Shown here one piece after another: positions 1 to 7,230 of a stretch of 16,345 nt of DNA (position 1 is the stretch's first letter; every line of letters begins with the position of its first letter). The stretch lies in assembly GCA_023412655.1 (NCBI GenBank), contig JAEYNH010000083.1:1-16345 (forward strand). The letters are read 5' to 3'. The notes under the pieces were generated by a model, which was given only the letters and a program-made list of their open reading frames with translations, was not told the DNA's origin and made no database searches. This DNA is from Pseudomonadota bacterium (GTDB lineage: Bacteria > Pseudomonadota > Alphaproteobacteria > Caulobacterales > Caulobacteraceae). Both the position numbers and the translations under genes were made by a program.

Positions 1-652
1 GCCCGACCGCCATCCGGCAGGTCAGTCGCGCCACCTCGGCGGTGAGCGCCCGCCGCCGTTCCGGGTCATCCAACAGGCTGATCCGCAGCATGCTCGCCGA
101 CACCATGTGTCCGATGATCCAGGCGTCCGCCTCCGGCATCGGCAGGTCCAGCCGATCACCGCCGGTGGCGCGAATCTCCTGGGCCAGGCGGATCAGCCGC
201 TTCTGGCCCTCCACCACCGCCGGAAGGCGGAACAGCTCCGGGGCCTGGACCGCCAGGCGGGCGAACACCGCCCGCTCCTCCACCAGCACGGCCAGGCCGC
301 TGAGAAGCAGATGCTCCAGGCCCTCCTGCTCGCCCAGCCTCCGCTCGAGGCATTCGGCCAGGGCCCCTCGCATGGCCTCCAGGAGCCGCTGCATCGCGCG
401 CACAGCCAGGGCGCCCGCCACCGCCTCCCGGTTGGGGAAGTACTGGTAGAGCGTCCCGACGCTCACCCCCGCCCTCTGGGCGACCGCGAGCGTCGTCAGG
501 CCGCTGTAACCCGCTCGCTGGATATGGTCCGAACAGGCGTCCAGGATGGCCTCGACGGTGGCCACCGCGCGCTGCTGGCGCGGCAGTTTCCGCGGTTGCA
601 GCGCCACAGTGGGCCGCCGCCTGTAGGCGATGCTCGTCGCCGCCCGTCCCAC
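1..652 (-). CDS. TetR/AcrR family transcriptional regulator (3' end cut by window edge)
   Basis: This is a DNA-binding repressor of the TetR type, with about 217 residues visible and no stop before the left edge. I chose the GTG at 650-652 because a strong ribosome-binding site (GGGGAGG) lies about 6 bases upstream; there is no closer ATG. The translated N-terminus is basic (RKLPRQQRAVATVEAIL), followed by the diagnostic TetR helix-turn-helix: GYSGLTTLAVAQRAGVSVG, then TLYQYFPNREAV, at about residues 47-77. The remainder is a helical ligand-binding domain with no recognisable specificity. It lies 14 bases after the small gene at 667-876 and downstream of the acyl-CoA synthetase, all leftward, so it is probably the local regulator of the acyl-CoA genes (inference). 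TetR proteins are usually about 200 residues, so little should be missing. Confidence 0.88.
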   Translation of the reverse strand, partial: MGRAATSIAYRRRPTVALQPRKLPRQQRAVATVEAILDACSDHIQRAGYSGLTTLAVAQRAGVSVGTLYQYFPNREAVAGALAVRAMQRLLEAMRGALAECLERRLGEQEGLEHLLLSGLAVLVEERAVFARLAVQAPELFRLPAVVEGQKRLIRLAQEIRATGGDRLDLPMPEADAWIIGHMVSASMLRISLLDDPERRRALTAEVARLTCRMAVG

Positions 653-666
653 GTCTGCCCTCCCCT

Positions 667-876
667 TTAGCTGACGATCTCCTCGCGCAGCGTCCGCCGG
701 GCCATCGGCGGCGCCCCGCCGGACGACAGGCCGCGGCGGGCCCGCAGGTCGCTGAGCAGGCCCCGGACCACCAATAGGATCAGCGGATAGCGCCGGCAGG
801 CGCGGGCGGGCAGCGCGGCTGCGCCCGTCTCCGCCGCGAACGGCGAAACGCCCGGCTCGGTCGCCTGGACGGTCAT
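667..876 (-). CDS. Small hypothetical protein (69 aa) upstream of tetR
   Basis: I do not recognise this protein. The case for it being real is its ribosome-binding site: GGGAGGAA sits about 5 bases before the ATG, one of the best Shine-Dalgarno sequences in the window, and the stop lies 14 bases before the tetR start. The product is basic and rich in Ala and Arg. It has a short hydrophobic stretch (YPLILLVVRGLL, about residues 30-41), too short for a confident membrane helix, and an arginine-rich C-terminal half. No cysteine pairs, signal peptide or known domain are visible. It could be a small accessory protein of the acyl-CoA genes, a leader cistron for tetR, or a non-functional frame in GC-rich DNA. 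Homologues with synonymous-biased substitutions would decide. Confidence 0.45.
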   Translation of the reverse strand: MTVQATEPGVSPFAAETGAAALPARACRRYPLILLVVRGLLSDLRARRGLSSGGAPPMARRTLREEIVS

Positions 877-954
877 CGCGTTCCTCCCGCGCCGCCTGTG
901 CCGACGGTCGCCTCAGCGGACGCTATATCGCGCCCTAGGAATTCACAACGTAGC
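877..954 (-). promoter_or_regulatory. Gap between acyl-CoA synthetase and small ORF/tetR with possible promoter or operator
   Basis: This 78-base gap is longer than expected for a coupled operon. It contains CGCTATATCGCG (921-932), an imperfect palindrome whose half-sites agree in 5 of 6 positions. On the leftward strand there is a TTGTGA box, then about 15 bases, then TATAGC. This could be a second promoter and autoregulatory TetR site for the small gene and tetR. It is inferred from sequence resemblance only; no matching full site was found elsewhere in the window, although CGCTATA recurs at the rightward promoter near 2751. Confidence 0.25.
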
Positions 955-2556
955 TCAGTTCACGCGCCGGTCCCGGCCGGCCCAGTAGGGTTCGCGCAGT
1001 TCCCGGCGGAGGATCTTGCCCGAGGCGTTGCGTGGGATGGCGTCCACGACGTCGACGCTTTTCGGGGCCTTGAAACCTGCGATCCGGCTGCGCGCGAAGG
1101 CAATGATGTCCTGCGGGTCGACGACGGCGCCTGGCTTGGGCACCACCACTGCCTTCACCGCCTCGCCCCATTGCTCGTCGGGGACGCCGATGACCGCGAC
1201 TTCCGAGACCGCGGGGTGGCCGTAGATCGCGCTCTCCACCTCGGCCGGGTAGATGTTCTCGGCGCCCGAGATGATCATGTCCTTCACCCGGTCGTGGATG
1301 AACAGATAGCCGTCCGCGTCGAGGTAGCCGGCATCGCCGGTCCGCAGCCATCCGTCGGCGTCCACGGTGTTCGCCGTGGCCTCGGCCTGTTTCCAATAGC
1401 CGGCCATGTTGGCGATCGAGCGGGTGGCCACCTCCCCGACCTCGCCTGCGGGCAGTTCGCGCCCTTCGGCGTCGATCACCTTGATCTCCACGCCCGGCAT
1501 CGGGATGCCCGCCGCCCGCATTCGGGGATGACCGCCGGGATCATGGTCTTCCGGCGGCAGGTAGACGATGGTCCCGCAGGTTTCGGTCATGCCGTACTGC
1601 TGGACGAAACCGCAGCCGAACACCTCCATGCACTCGCGCAGCAGGTCGAGCGGGATCGGCGAGGCCCCGTACAGGATGTAGTGCAGGCGACTGAAGTCCA
1701 CCGAACGGGCGCGCGGCTGGCGGACCACGATCTGCAGGGCCGCCGGCACCATGAACATCTTCGACACGCGGTCGTGCTCGATGAAGTCGAGCACCTTCAT
1801 CGGGTCGAACTCCCGGGCCACCACGCTCTTGGCCCCATTCATCAGGCCCACCAGACCCCAGCCCGTCCCGCCGATATGGGCCACCGGCATGGCCACGAGA
1901 CTGATGTCGTCCGGCCCCCAGGTGTTCCAGTCCATCTTGGCCTCGGCGGCGATGCGCCGGCCGCCGAGGATGTTCTGGTGCGCCAGCATCACGCCCTTGG
2001 GCCGTCCTGTGGTCCCTGAGGTGTAGAGCTGCACCGCCACGTCCCCCGGCGAGATGTCGAGCTCCGGATCGTCCCCCGCGGCTGCATCGCGCCATGCCTC
2101 GTAGAGCGGATGCTCGCTCCCCGGCTCCATGGCGATCACCGTGGGCTGGCGCTCGAGCAGCCTCGCGACCTCCGGGACGTGGCTCATCACCTCCGGCCCG
2201 ACGAAGACCATCGGCGCTTCGCTGTCCTCGACGATGTAGGCCACCTCCGGCGCCGCCAGCCGCCAGCCGATGGGCGTGACGACCACACCGACCTTGGCCG
2301 CGCCGATCAGCAGTTCGAAGTAGTGGTCGCTGTTCTTGCCCACATAGGCGATCCGCTGCCCCCTGCGGACACCCGAGGTGGTGAGCGCATTGGCCACCCG
2401 GTTGGTCAGGCGGTCGAAGGCGGCGAAGGTGGTCCGTCGGCCTTCGAACTCGAAGGCGATCGCCTCGCCTCGCACACGCGCCTGGTAGCGGGCGATGTCC
2501 CCAAGGGTGGGCATCTGCTCGAAGTCGTTCTCGACAAGGATTTCGGCTTGTTCCAT
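955..2556 (-). CDS. Acyl-CoA synthetase (AMP-forming), class I adenylate-forming enzyme
   Basis: This enzyme activates a carboxylic acid with ATP to an acyl-adenylate and transfers it to CoA. The 533-residue length is normal for fatty- or aryl-acid CoA ligases. All core motifs are visible: the phosphate loop LYTSGTTGRPKG (178-188), AMP-binding QYGMTE (320-325), GWLRTGD (402-408), the hinge and A8 region DGYLFIHDRVKDMIISGAEN (415-434) with YPAEVE following, and the C-terminal PRNASGK with catalytic Lys514. No extra domain and no signal peptide are present, so it is cytoplasmic. The start at 2556 has no clear Shine-Dalgarno; Met15 is an alternative. It is divergent from the enoyl-CoA hydratase/phosphotransferase pair and upstream of a TetR gene, which fits a catabolic role. 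Chain length or aromatic specificity cannot be read from the sequence. Confidence 0.93.
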   Translation of the reverse strand: MEQAEILVENDFEQMPTLGDIARYQARVRGEAIAFEFEGRRTTFAAFDRLTNRVANALTTSGVRRGQRIAYVGKNSDHYFELLIGAAKVGVVVTPIGWRLAAPEVAYIVEDSEAPMVFVGPEVMSHVPEVARLLERQPTVIAMEPGSEHPLYEAWRDAAAGDDPELDISPGDVAVQLYTSGTTGRPKGVMLAHQNILGGRRIAAEAKMDWNTWGPDDISLVAMPVAHIGGTGWGLVGLMNGAKSVVAREFDPMKVLDFIEHDRVSKMFMVPAALQIVVRQPRARSVDFSRLHYILYGASPIPLDLLRECMEVFGCGFVQQYGMTETCGTIVYLPPEDHDPGGHPRMRAAGIPMPGVEIKVIDAEGRELPAGEVGEVATRSIANMAGYWKQAEATANTVDADGWLRTGDAGYLDADGYLFIHDRVKDMIISGAENIYPAEVESAIYGHPAVSEVAVIGVPDEQWGEAVKAVVVPKPGAVVDPQDIIAFARSRIAGFKAPKSVDVVDAIPRNASGKILRRELREPYWAGRDRRVN

Positions 2557-2798
2557 GCGGCCGAGTTGACCGACCCGCCGTCACGTCAAGCAAGCGCACT
2601 GGACGCAAGGCGGTGGGCGGCGACAGGATGATCCGATGATCGAGCGAGCCTTTATCGGCTCCGCAGCGGCCGTCCGACCTCGGTCTCCGCCGAGAGATGG
2701 CCCGCGCCACGCAGCCTGAGCCCGCCTGACGCAGGGGCAGAATAAAACCCGCTATAATGTTCGCAGCGCTGCCGCCTTGAGGCGTGGGAGGAGCCCTC
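2557..2798. promoter_or_regulatory. Divergent intergenic region between acyl-CoA synthetase and enoyl-CoA hydratase
   Basis: This 242-base region must carry leftward and rightward promoters. A clear rightward -10 box TATAAT lies at 2753-2758 within an unusually AT-rich patch (AATAAAACCCGCTATAATG). The best -35-like string, CTGACG at 2726-2731, is too far upstream (21-base spacer), so activation or a weak -35 is possible. A perfect 10-base palindrome, GCAGCGCTGC at 2763-2772, lies across the predicted transcription start and is a candidate repressor site. A direct repeat (GATGATC twice, about 2626-2641) and a short inverted repeat (CTCGG/CCGAG, 2679-2694) are also present. I could not assign a leftward promoter with confidence. 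Confidence 0.5.
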
Positions 2799-3599
2799 AT
2801 GCTGCCGCCGAGCGAATTCCAGACCCTTCGCTACGAGGTCCGCGACCACGTGGCCGTCGTCACCCTTAACCGGCCGGAGCGGCACAACGCCCTCAATCGG
2901 CGAGGCTATGACGAGTTCGAGGCGGCATTCCGCGCCGCCCAGGCCGACCCCGAGGTTCGCTGCGTGGTGATCACGGGCGCCGATCCGGCCTTCTGCGCCG
3001 GAGAGGACATAAAGGAGATGATGGGTGCGCCGCCGCCCCCTCCGCCGCCGCTCGCCACCGTGCGACAGCCTCCGACGCCGGCCGCCATGGCCGCGCTCAA
3101 TTGCGACCGGCCGGTGATCGCCGCGGTCAACGGCGCGGCCGTCGGCTGGGGCATGGAGATCACGCTTTACGCCGACATCCGCATCGCCTCGGAGAAGGCG
3201 CGGTTCGCCGAGCTGTTCATCAAGCGCGGCCTGGTGTGCGACGTTGGCGGCTTCTACCGGCTTCCCGCCATCGTCGGACCGGCCAAGGCGGCCGAACTGC
3301 TGTTCACCGGAGATGTGATCGACGCCGCGGAGGCGCTGCGGATCGGCCTGGTCTCGCAGGTCGTGCCCCACGGTCAGCTCATGGACGCCGCTCTCGCCCT
3401 GGCGGGCCGCATCGCCGCCAACCCGCCGCTAGCGCTGCGCTACATGAAGGCGGGCCTGCAACGCACCGCCTATGGCGACCCGGAGGAAATCGGTAGCTGG
3501 GCGATCGAGACGATCCGCCGCCTGTTCCAGACCGAGGACCATCGGGAGGGCGTACGCAGTTTCCTCGAGAAGCGGCCAGCCGTGTTCACGGGCCGCTGA
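2799..3599 (+). CDS. Enoyl-CoA hydratase/isomerase (crotonase) family protein
   Basis: A 266-residue crotonase-fold enzyme acting on acyl-CoA thioesters, probably the hydration or isomerisation step of a beta-oxidation-like route. The frame also opens at a GTG at 2784, but that GTG is part of the ribosome-binding site GTGGGAGGAG, so ATG 2799 is the better start. Visible features are the N-terminal VAVVTLNRPERHNALN, the oxyanion-hole segment FCAGED (65-70), and VNGAAVGWGMEI with Glu120 at the position of the first catalytic Glu of rat crotonase (E144). At the position equivalent to the second Glu (E164) there is Phe140; Asp148 in VCDVGG may supply the acid, as in isomerase-like relatives. Residues 78-84 are a run of seven prolines in a variable loop. 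Its stop shares one base with the next gene, so the two are translationally coupled. Confidence 0.9.
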   Translation: MLPPSEFQTLRYEVRDHVAVVTLNRPERHNALNRRGYDEFEAAFRAAQADPEVRCVVITGADPAFCAGEDIKEMMGAPPPPPPPLATVRQPPTPAAMAALNCDRPVIAAVNGAAVGWGMEITLYADIRIASEKARFAELFIKRGLVCDVGGFYRLPAIVGPAKAAELLFTGDVIDAAEALRIGLVSQVVPHGQLMDAALALAGRIAANPPLALRYMKAGLQRTAYGDPEEIGSWAIETIRRLFQTEDHREGVRSFLEKRPAVFTGR

Positions 3600-4651
3600 T
3601 GACCTCGACGATCGCACCTCCGGTCCAGGACGTCCGGCCACAGCATCGTTTTGACGAGGCGGCGCTCCACGCCTTCCTGCGGCGGCATCTGCCGGAACTG
3701 GGGCGCCAGCTTGAGGTCCGCCAGTTCCAGGGCGGCGCTTCCAACCCGACCTTCCTGCTGACCACCGAAGGCCCCGACGGCTTGCACCGCTTCGTCCTGC
3801 GCAAGAAGCCGCCCGGCCAGCTTCTCGCCAGCGCCCACCAGGTTGATCGCGAGTACCGGGTGATGAAGGCGCTGGACGGTCTTATTCCCGTGCCCCGCGT
3901 GCGCGTCCTCTGCGACGACGCGACGGTGATCGGGGCCGCCTTCTATGTGATGGACTACCTCGAGGGCCGCATCTTCCGGGACGCCGCCCTGCCCGACCTG
4001 CCGCCGGCCGAGCGGGCGGCCGTCTACGACCAGCTCAACCTCACCCTCGCCCGCCTTCACCAGGCTCGCCCTGAGGCGGTCGGCCTTTCCGACTACGGGC
4101 GTCCCGGCAACTATTTCGAGCGCCAGATCGCCCGGTGGACCCGTCAGTACCGCGACGCCGAGACCGAGCCGAACCCCGCCATGGAAGCGCTCATCGCCAG
4201 GCTTCCTGCACGGATCCCCCGCGACGAGACCGTCTCCATCGCCCACGGGGACTACCGGCTCGAGAACGTCATGTTCCATCCCACCGAGCCGCGGCTGATC
4301 GCGGTGCTGGACTGGGAGCTGTCGACCCTGGGCCACCCCTTGGCGGACCTCGGCTACAACGCCTTCCTGTGGCGATCGCATTCGCCCGGCTGGGGCAGCC
4401 TCGACGGGGTGGATTTCGCCACCAGCGGCATCCCCACGGAGGCCGCCTATGTCGCGGCCTATTGCGCCCGCACGGGCCGCAGCGGGATCGAGGATTGGAA
4501 CTTCTACGTCGCCTTCGCCGTGTTCCGGCTGGCCTCGATCTCGCAGGGCGTCTACCGCCGGGTCCTGGCGGGCAATGTGGCCAGCGACCGTCCGGCGGAG
4601 AACGGCGCCCCGGGCCTGGCTGCGCAGGCGCTGGAAATCCTGGAGGGCTGA
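3599..4651 (+). CDS. ACAD10/11-N-like phosphotransferase (APH/choline-kinase fold)
   Basis: A 350-residue cytoplasmic kinase-fold protein of the aminoglycoside phosphotransferase superfamily, in the branch resembling the N-terminal domain of mammalian ACAD10/ACAD11. Evidence: the nucleotide-binding region RQFQGGASNPTFLL (41-54), a Lys/Arg-rich strand VLRKKPPGQLL, the catalytic loop SIAHGDYRLENVMFHP (HGD at 216-218, Asn223) and the Mg-binding DWELSTLGHPLADLGYN (from 238). In this branch, characterised members phosphorylate hydroxyacyl-CoAs (for example LvaA in Pseudomonas levulinate catabolism); antibiotic resistance is unlikely. It overlaps the upstream enoyl-CoA hydratase gene by one base (TGATG) and faces an acyl-CoA synthetase, supporting 4-hydroxyacyl-CoA or related catabolism. 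The exact substrate is inferred, not shown. It ends 27 bases before the convergent halogenase gene with no obvious terminator. Confidence 0.88.
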   Translation: MTSTIAPPVQDVRPQHRFDEAALHAFLRRHLPELGRQLEVRQFQGGASNPTFLLTTEGPDGLHRFVLRKKPPGQLLASAHQVDREYRVMKALDGLIPVPRVRVLCDDATVIGAAFYVMDYLEGRIFRDAALPDLPPAERAAVYDQLNLTLARLHQARPEAVGLSDYGRPGNYFERQIARWTRQYRDAETEPNPAMEALIARLPARIPRDETVSIAHGDYRLENVMFHPTEPRLIAVLDWELSTLGHPLADLGYNAFLWRSHSPGWGSLDGVDFATSGIPTEAAYVAAYCARTGRSGIEDWNFYVAFAVFRLASISQGVYRRVLAGNVASDRPAENGAPGLAAQALEILEG

Positions 4652-4678
4652 ACCGCTCCGGGCGGGCGCGCGGGAACG

Positions 4679-6178
4679 CTAGGCGACGACCGCTTCCCGC
4701 GGCACGGGGGCATAGCTCTCGATGAACGCCTGATGGCTGGGCAGCTTGGCGACGGTCCGGTCGATGCCGCCCTTCAGGTCCGACAGCGCCTGCTGCAACC
4801 TCTCCGGCGGCATCAGGGCCCCCATCAAATGGTGGCTGCGCGGACGTATCCTCTGGCCCAGCATGACCTGGAGCCAGGAGTCGATCAGGAACAGCTCGCC
4901 GGGCACGTGGTAGACCTGCGCCGTCTCCAGGAACAGTTCGATGCGCTCGGCGAGCGACTCCGGGATCTCCATGGTCCGCACCCGGTCCCAGTAGGGGGAG
5001 TCCGTCCGCTCCGTGGCGTTGTAGTGCAGGATGATGAAGTCGCGGATGCGCTCGATCTCCTGATTGGCGAGGAAGTTGAAGCGCTTCTCCAGGGCTGGGT
5101 TCAGGCCTGTGAACGGGAACAGCTGAAGCAGCCGCGTCACCGCGATCATGATCATGTGCAGCGAGGTGGCTTCCAAAGGCTCGATGAAGCCGCCGGCGAG
5201 ACCGATGGCCACGACGTTCTTGTCCCACGCCTTGCGGCGACGCCCGGGACGGAACCGTAGCTTCCACGGCTCAGTCAGCTTCTCCCCCGGCAGCTGCTTG
5301 AGAAAGCTGTCCACCGCCTCGTCGTCGGACATGAATTCGCTGCAGTAGACCCAGCCGTTGCCCTCGCGATGCTGCAGCGGGATGCCCCATTGCCAGCCGG
5401 CCTTGTGGGCGGTTGCCCGGGTGAGCGGCAGGGGCGGCTCGGTGGTGCGGGTCTGGACGGCGATGGCTCTGTCATTTGGAAGCCACTGACCCCAGTCCTC
5501 GAAGCCGGCCTGCAGGGTCTGCTCGATCAGAAGCGCGCGGAAGCCGGTGCAGTCGACGAACAGGTCGCCCTCCACCCGCTCGCCGGATTCCAGCACCAGG
5601 GCGGTGACGTGACCGGTCTGCGGGTCCTGCTGCACCTGCTGGATCTTGCCCTCGACCCGGCGCACGCCCTTGTTCTCGCAGCGGCGGCGCAGGTACTGGC
5701 CAAAGCGCGTCGCGTCGATGTGGTAGGCGTAGTTCATCGGGAAGTCGTCGGCCGCGTAGAACTTCCCCTCCTCCGAGGCGCGCAGCTCCAGGCAGTAGTC
5801 CCCGAGATTCCCGCCGAACCCCTGGTCCTTCGCCTGCATCCACATGTGGTGGAAGTGGGCCATGAGGGTCGAGCGCCCCACCTGGCCGAACGCGTGGATG
5901 TAGCGGTCGCCAACCTGGCCCCAGTTCTCGAACAGGATGCCGAGCTTGAAGGTGGCGCCGGTCTCGCGGATGAACTCGCGCTCGTCGAGGCCCAGCAGCT
6001 GGACGAAGGTGCGCGCCGTCGGAATGGTGGATTCGCCCACGCCCACTGTTCCGATGGCGTCGGATTCCACCAGGGTGATGTCCAGCAGCCCACCCAGCTG
6101 CCCCGACAGCGCCGCCGCTGTCATCCAGCCCGCCGAGCCGCCGCCGGCGACCACCACCCTTTTCACGACCTGGTTCAG
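4679..6178 (-). pseudogene. Placeholder note: see the full halogenase entry (4679-6181); no evidence of disruption
   Basis: This is not a real pseudogene call. The frame at 4679-6181 is intact from start to stop, and this entry only records that no frameshift or internal stop was seen. Disregard it as a feature. Confidence 0.01.
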
Positions 6179-6181
6179 CAT
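4679..6181 (-). CDS. Flavin-dependent tryptophan-halogenase family protein
   Basis: A complete 500-residue FAD-dependent halogenase-type protein, which would use FADH2, O2 and halide to form HOCl/HOBr for electrophilic halogenation. The start has a strong Shine-Dalgarno (GGGAGGGAACGAG before ATG). Visible features: the FAD-binding VVVAGGGSAGWMTA (9-22); catalytic Lys79 in GATFKLGILFENW, the same number as in PrnA; the halogenase signature GWQWGIPL (262-269); and EPLEATS with Glu337 at the position of PrnA Glu346, followed by Ala instead of Ser. No signal peptide is present, so it is cytoplasmic and needs a flavin reductase, which is not encoded here. It is last in the receptor-sapC-cupin-halogenase series. 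Related Caulobacterales and Xanthomonas enzymes (BrvH type) halogenate indole in vitro, but natural substrates are unknown. Tryptophan itself is not implied. Confidence 0.93.
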   Translation of the reverse strand: MLNQVVKRVVVAGGGSAGWMTAAALSGQLGGLLDITLVESDAIGTVGVGESTIPTARTFVQLLGLDEREFIRETGATFKLGILFENWGQVGDRYIHAFGQVGRSTLMAHFHHMWMQAKDQGFGGNLGDYCLELRASEEGKFYAADDFPMNYAYHIDATRFGQYLRRRCENKGVRRVEGKIQQVQQDPQTGHVTALVLESGERVEGDLFVDCTGFRALLIEQTLQAGFEDWGQWLPNDRAIAVQTRTTEPPLPLTRATAHKAGWQWGIPLQHREGNGWVYCSEFMSDDEAVDSFLKQLPGEKLTEPWKLRFRPGRRRKAWDKNVVAIGLAGGFIEPLEATSLHMIMIAVTRLLQLFPFTGLNPALEKRFNFLANQEIERIRDFIILHYNATERTDSPYWDRVRTMEIPESLAERIELFLETAQVYHVPGELFLIDSWLQVMLGQRIRPRSHHLMGALMPPERLQQALSDLKGGIDRTVAKLPSHQAFIESYAPVPREAVVA

Positions 6182-6201
6182 CTCGTTCCCTCCCGCCAGC
6201 C

Positions 6202-7230
6202 TTATCTGTTGAGGCGGTTCAGCAGCCGGGCGCGCAGGCGGCGCGCCTTCATCTCGTCCATGGGGCTAAGGTCGCCCCGCGCCGCCTCGGGCACATGGGC
6301 GCCGGCCGCGCCCGCCGGGCCGAAGACGTAGTGGTCGAACAGGGCCTTCCAGCCGGCCTTCTCATGCTCGGGGCGGTCCCTCAGGCTGAGCAGGGCGTGC
6401 AGCAGGGTGGTCTGGGGCGTGTCCATGAAGCCCGGCGAGGTGTTCCACCAGGTGTTCACAAGGACGTTGAAGCTCTCCAGCGCCTCCACTTGGTGCCACC
6501 AGAGCGCCGGGTAGATGAGCACATCGCCCGGCTCCAGTTCCGCCACCTGGGCGGCGGCCATCGCCTCGCGAAAACGCGGGAAGCGATCGAGGTCCGGATC
6601 GCGGAAGTCCACCAGGCTCACCACCTGGCCGCCGGGGGTCGGCTCCAGAGGCCCGGGATAGAGGTTCGACACCTGGTCCGGCGGGAACAGGGTGAAGCGG
6701 CGCCGCCCGACGGCGCAGCAGGCCATGTTGTTGGAAACGTCGTAGTGGGCCGCCGCAGTCGTGCGGTTGCCCATCCAGATGCTCACCGTCGGCGGCTCGG
6801 GTCCGAACTGCCGGGGATCGATGGCCAGGGTGTTTTCGCCGCGCAGGCCCGGCAGGTAGCCGTCCAGGTCGGTGGAGCCGATGTAGAGTGACGGAGCGTC
6901 GGGATCGTCCAGGCTCTCGGCCATGCGGTCGAGAAAGGCGCTGAGGCCCACCCGCTCGGCGCGGAAGTTCAGGCCCCTCATGGCCTCGTCGTAGAAGAAG
7001 CGCCCGCCGATCTCGGGCGGGCCGACGTAGCCTACCACCGGCTGCCCACCATCGTAGGCCTTCAGGTATTCCATTGCCGCACGGGGCGACTGGAGGCCCT
7101 GGCGCACCAGCGGCCAGTCCCGCGCAAGTCCCTTGAAGATTACCGGCCGCTGGCTCTCCACCAGGGCGTCCAGGCGCAGGTCCGCGGCGCGCGCGCCCCT
7201 CACCTCCTCCACCCTGCCGGCGGCCTCCAT
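6202..7230 (-). CDS. Cupin-like (cupin_8/JmjC-type) putative Fe(II)/2-oxoglutarate oxygenase
   Basis: A 342-residue cytoplasmic protein of the cupin_8 family (FIH/JmjC-like hydroxylases). The fold is suggested by the N-terminal RPVIFKGLARDWPLV (28-42), typical of these proteins, and by the metal triad: His162 and Asp164 in AAAHYDVSNN and His246 in LIYPALWWHQVEAL. Basic residues in CCAVGRRRFTLFPP (171-184) may bind the co-substrate carboxylate. The ATG shares its first base with the sapC stop; a GTG one codon earlier (7233) would overlap by four bases, so translation is coupled either way. The halogenase starts 20 bases downstream. Family members hydroxylate protein or peptide side chains, so a protein target is plausible, but the substrate here is unknown. 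The C-terminus is rich in Arg and Leu. Confidence 0.9.
   Translation of the reverse strand: MEAAGRVEEVRGARAADLRLDALVESQRPVIFKGLARDWPLVRQGLQSPRAAMEYLKAYDGGQPVVGYVGPPEIGGRFFYDEAMRGLNFRAERVGLSAFLDRMAESLDDPDAPSLYIGSTDLDGYLPGLRGENTLAIDPRQFGPEPPTVSIWMGNRTTAAAHYDVSNNMACCAVGRRRFTLFPPDQVSNLYPGPLEPTPGGQVVSLVDFRDPDLDRFPRFREAMAAAQVAELEPGDVLIYPALWWHQVEALESFNVLVNTWWNTSPGFMDTPQTTLLHALLSLRDRPEHEKAGWKALFDHYVFGPAGAAGAHVPEAARGDLSPMDEMKARRLRARLLNRLNR

Noticed and set aside
945..975. tRNA-like string (CGTAGCTCAGTT) near the end of the acyl-CoA synthetase gene
   Set aside because: It resembles a D-arm, but no acceptor stem, anticodon arm or TTCGA T-arm follows, and the bases encode the end of the synthetase.
898..2019. 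Long rightward open frame (373 codons) opposite the acyl-CoA synthetase
   Set aside because: It is antisense to a gene with all family motifs; its product is His/Asp/Arg-rich with no recognisable domain, a usual shadow of high-GC coding DNA.
1541..2800. Leftward 419-codon frame overlapping the synthetase in another frame
   Set aside because: The translated product is Arg/Gly/Ala low complexity and overlaps a real gene on the same strand.
3599..4651. Aminoglycoside resistance function for the phosphotransferase
   Set aside because: The fold is shared, but the sequence signature and the crotonase/CoA-ligase context fit the ACAD10/11-like metabolic branch.
4652..4678. Bidirectional terminator between the phosphotransferase and halogenase genes
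   Set aside because: Only 27 bases separate the stops and no convincing stem with T-tract on either strand was found.
4679..6178. Feature entry typed pseudogene at the halogenase locus
   Set aside because: The halogenase frame is intact; that entry (confidence 0.01) carries no annotation and should be ignored in favour of the CDS at 4679-6181.
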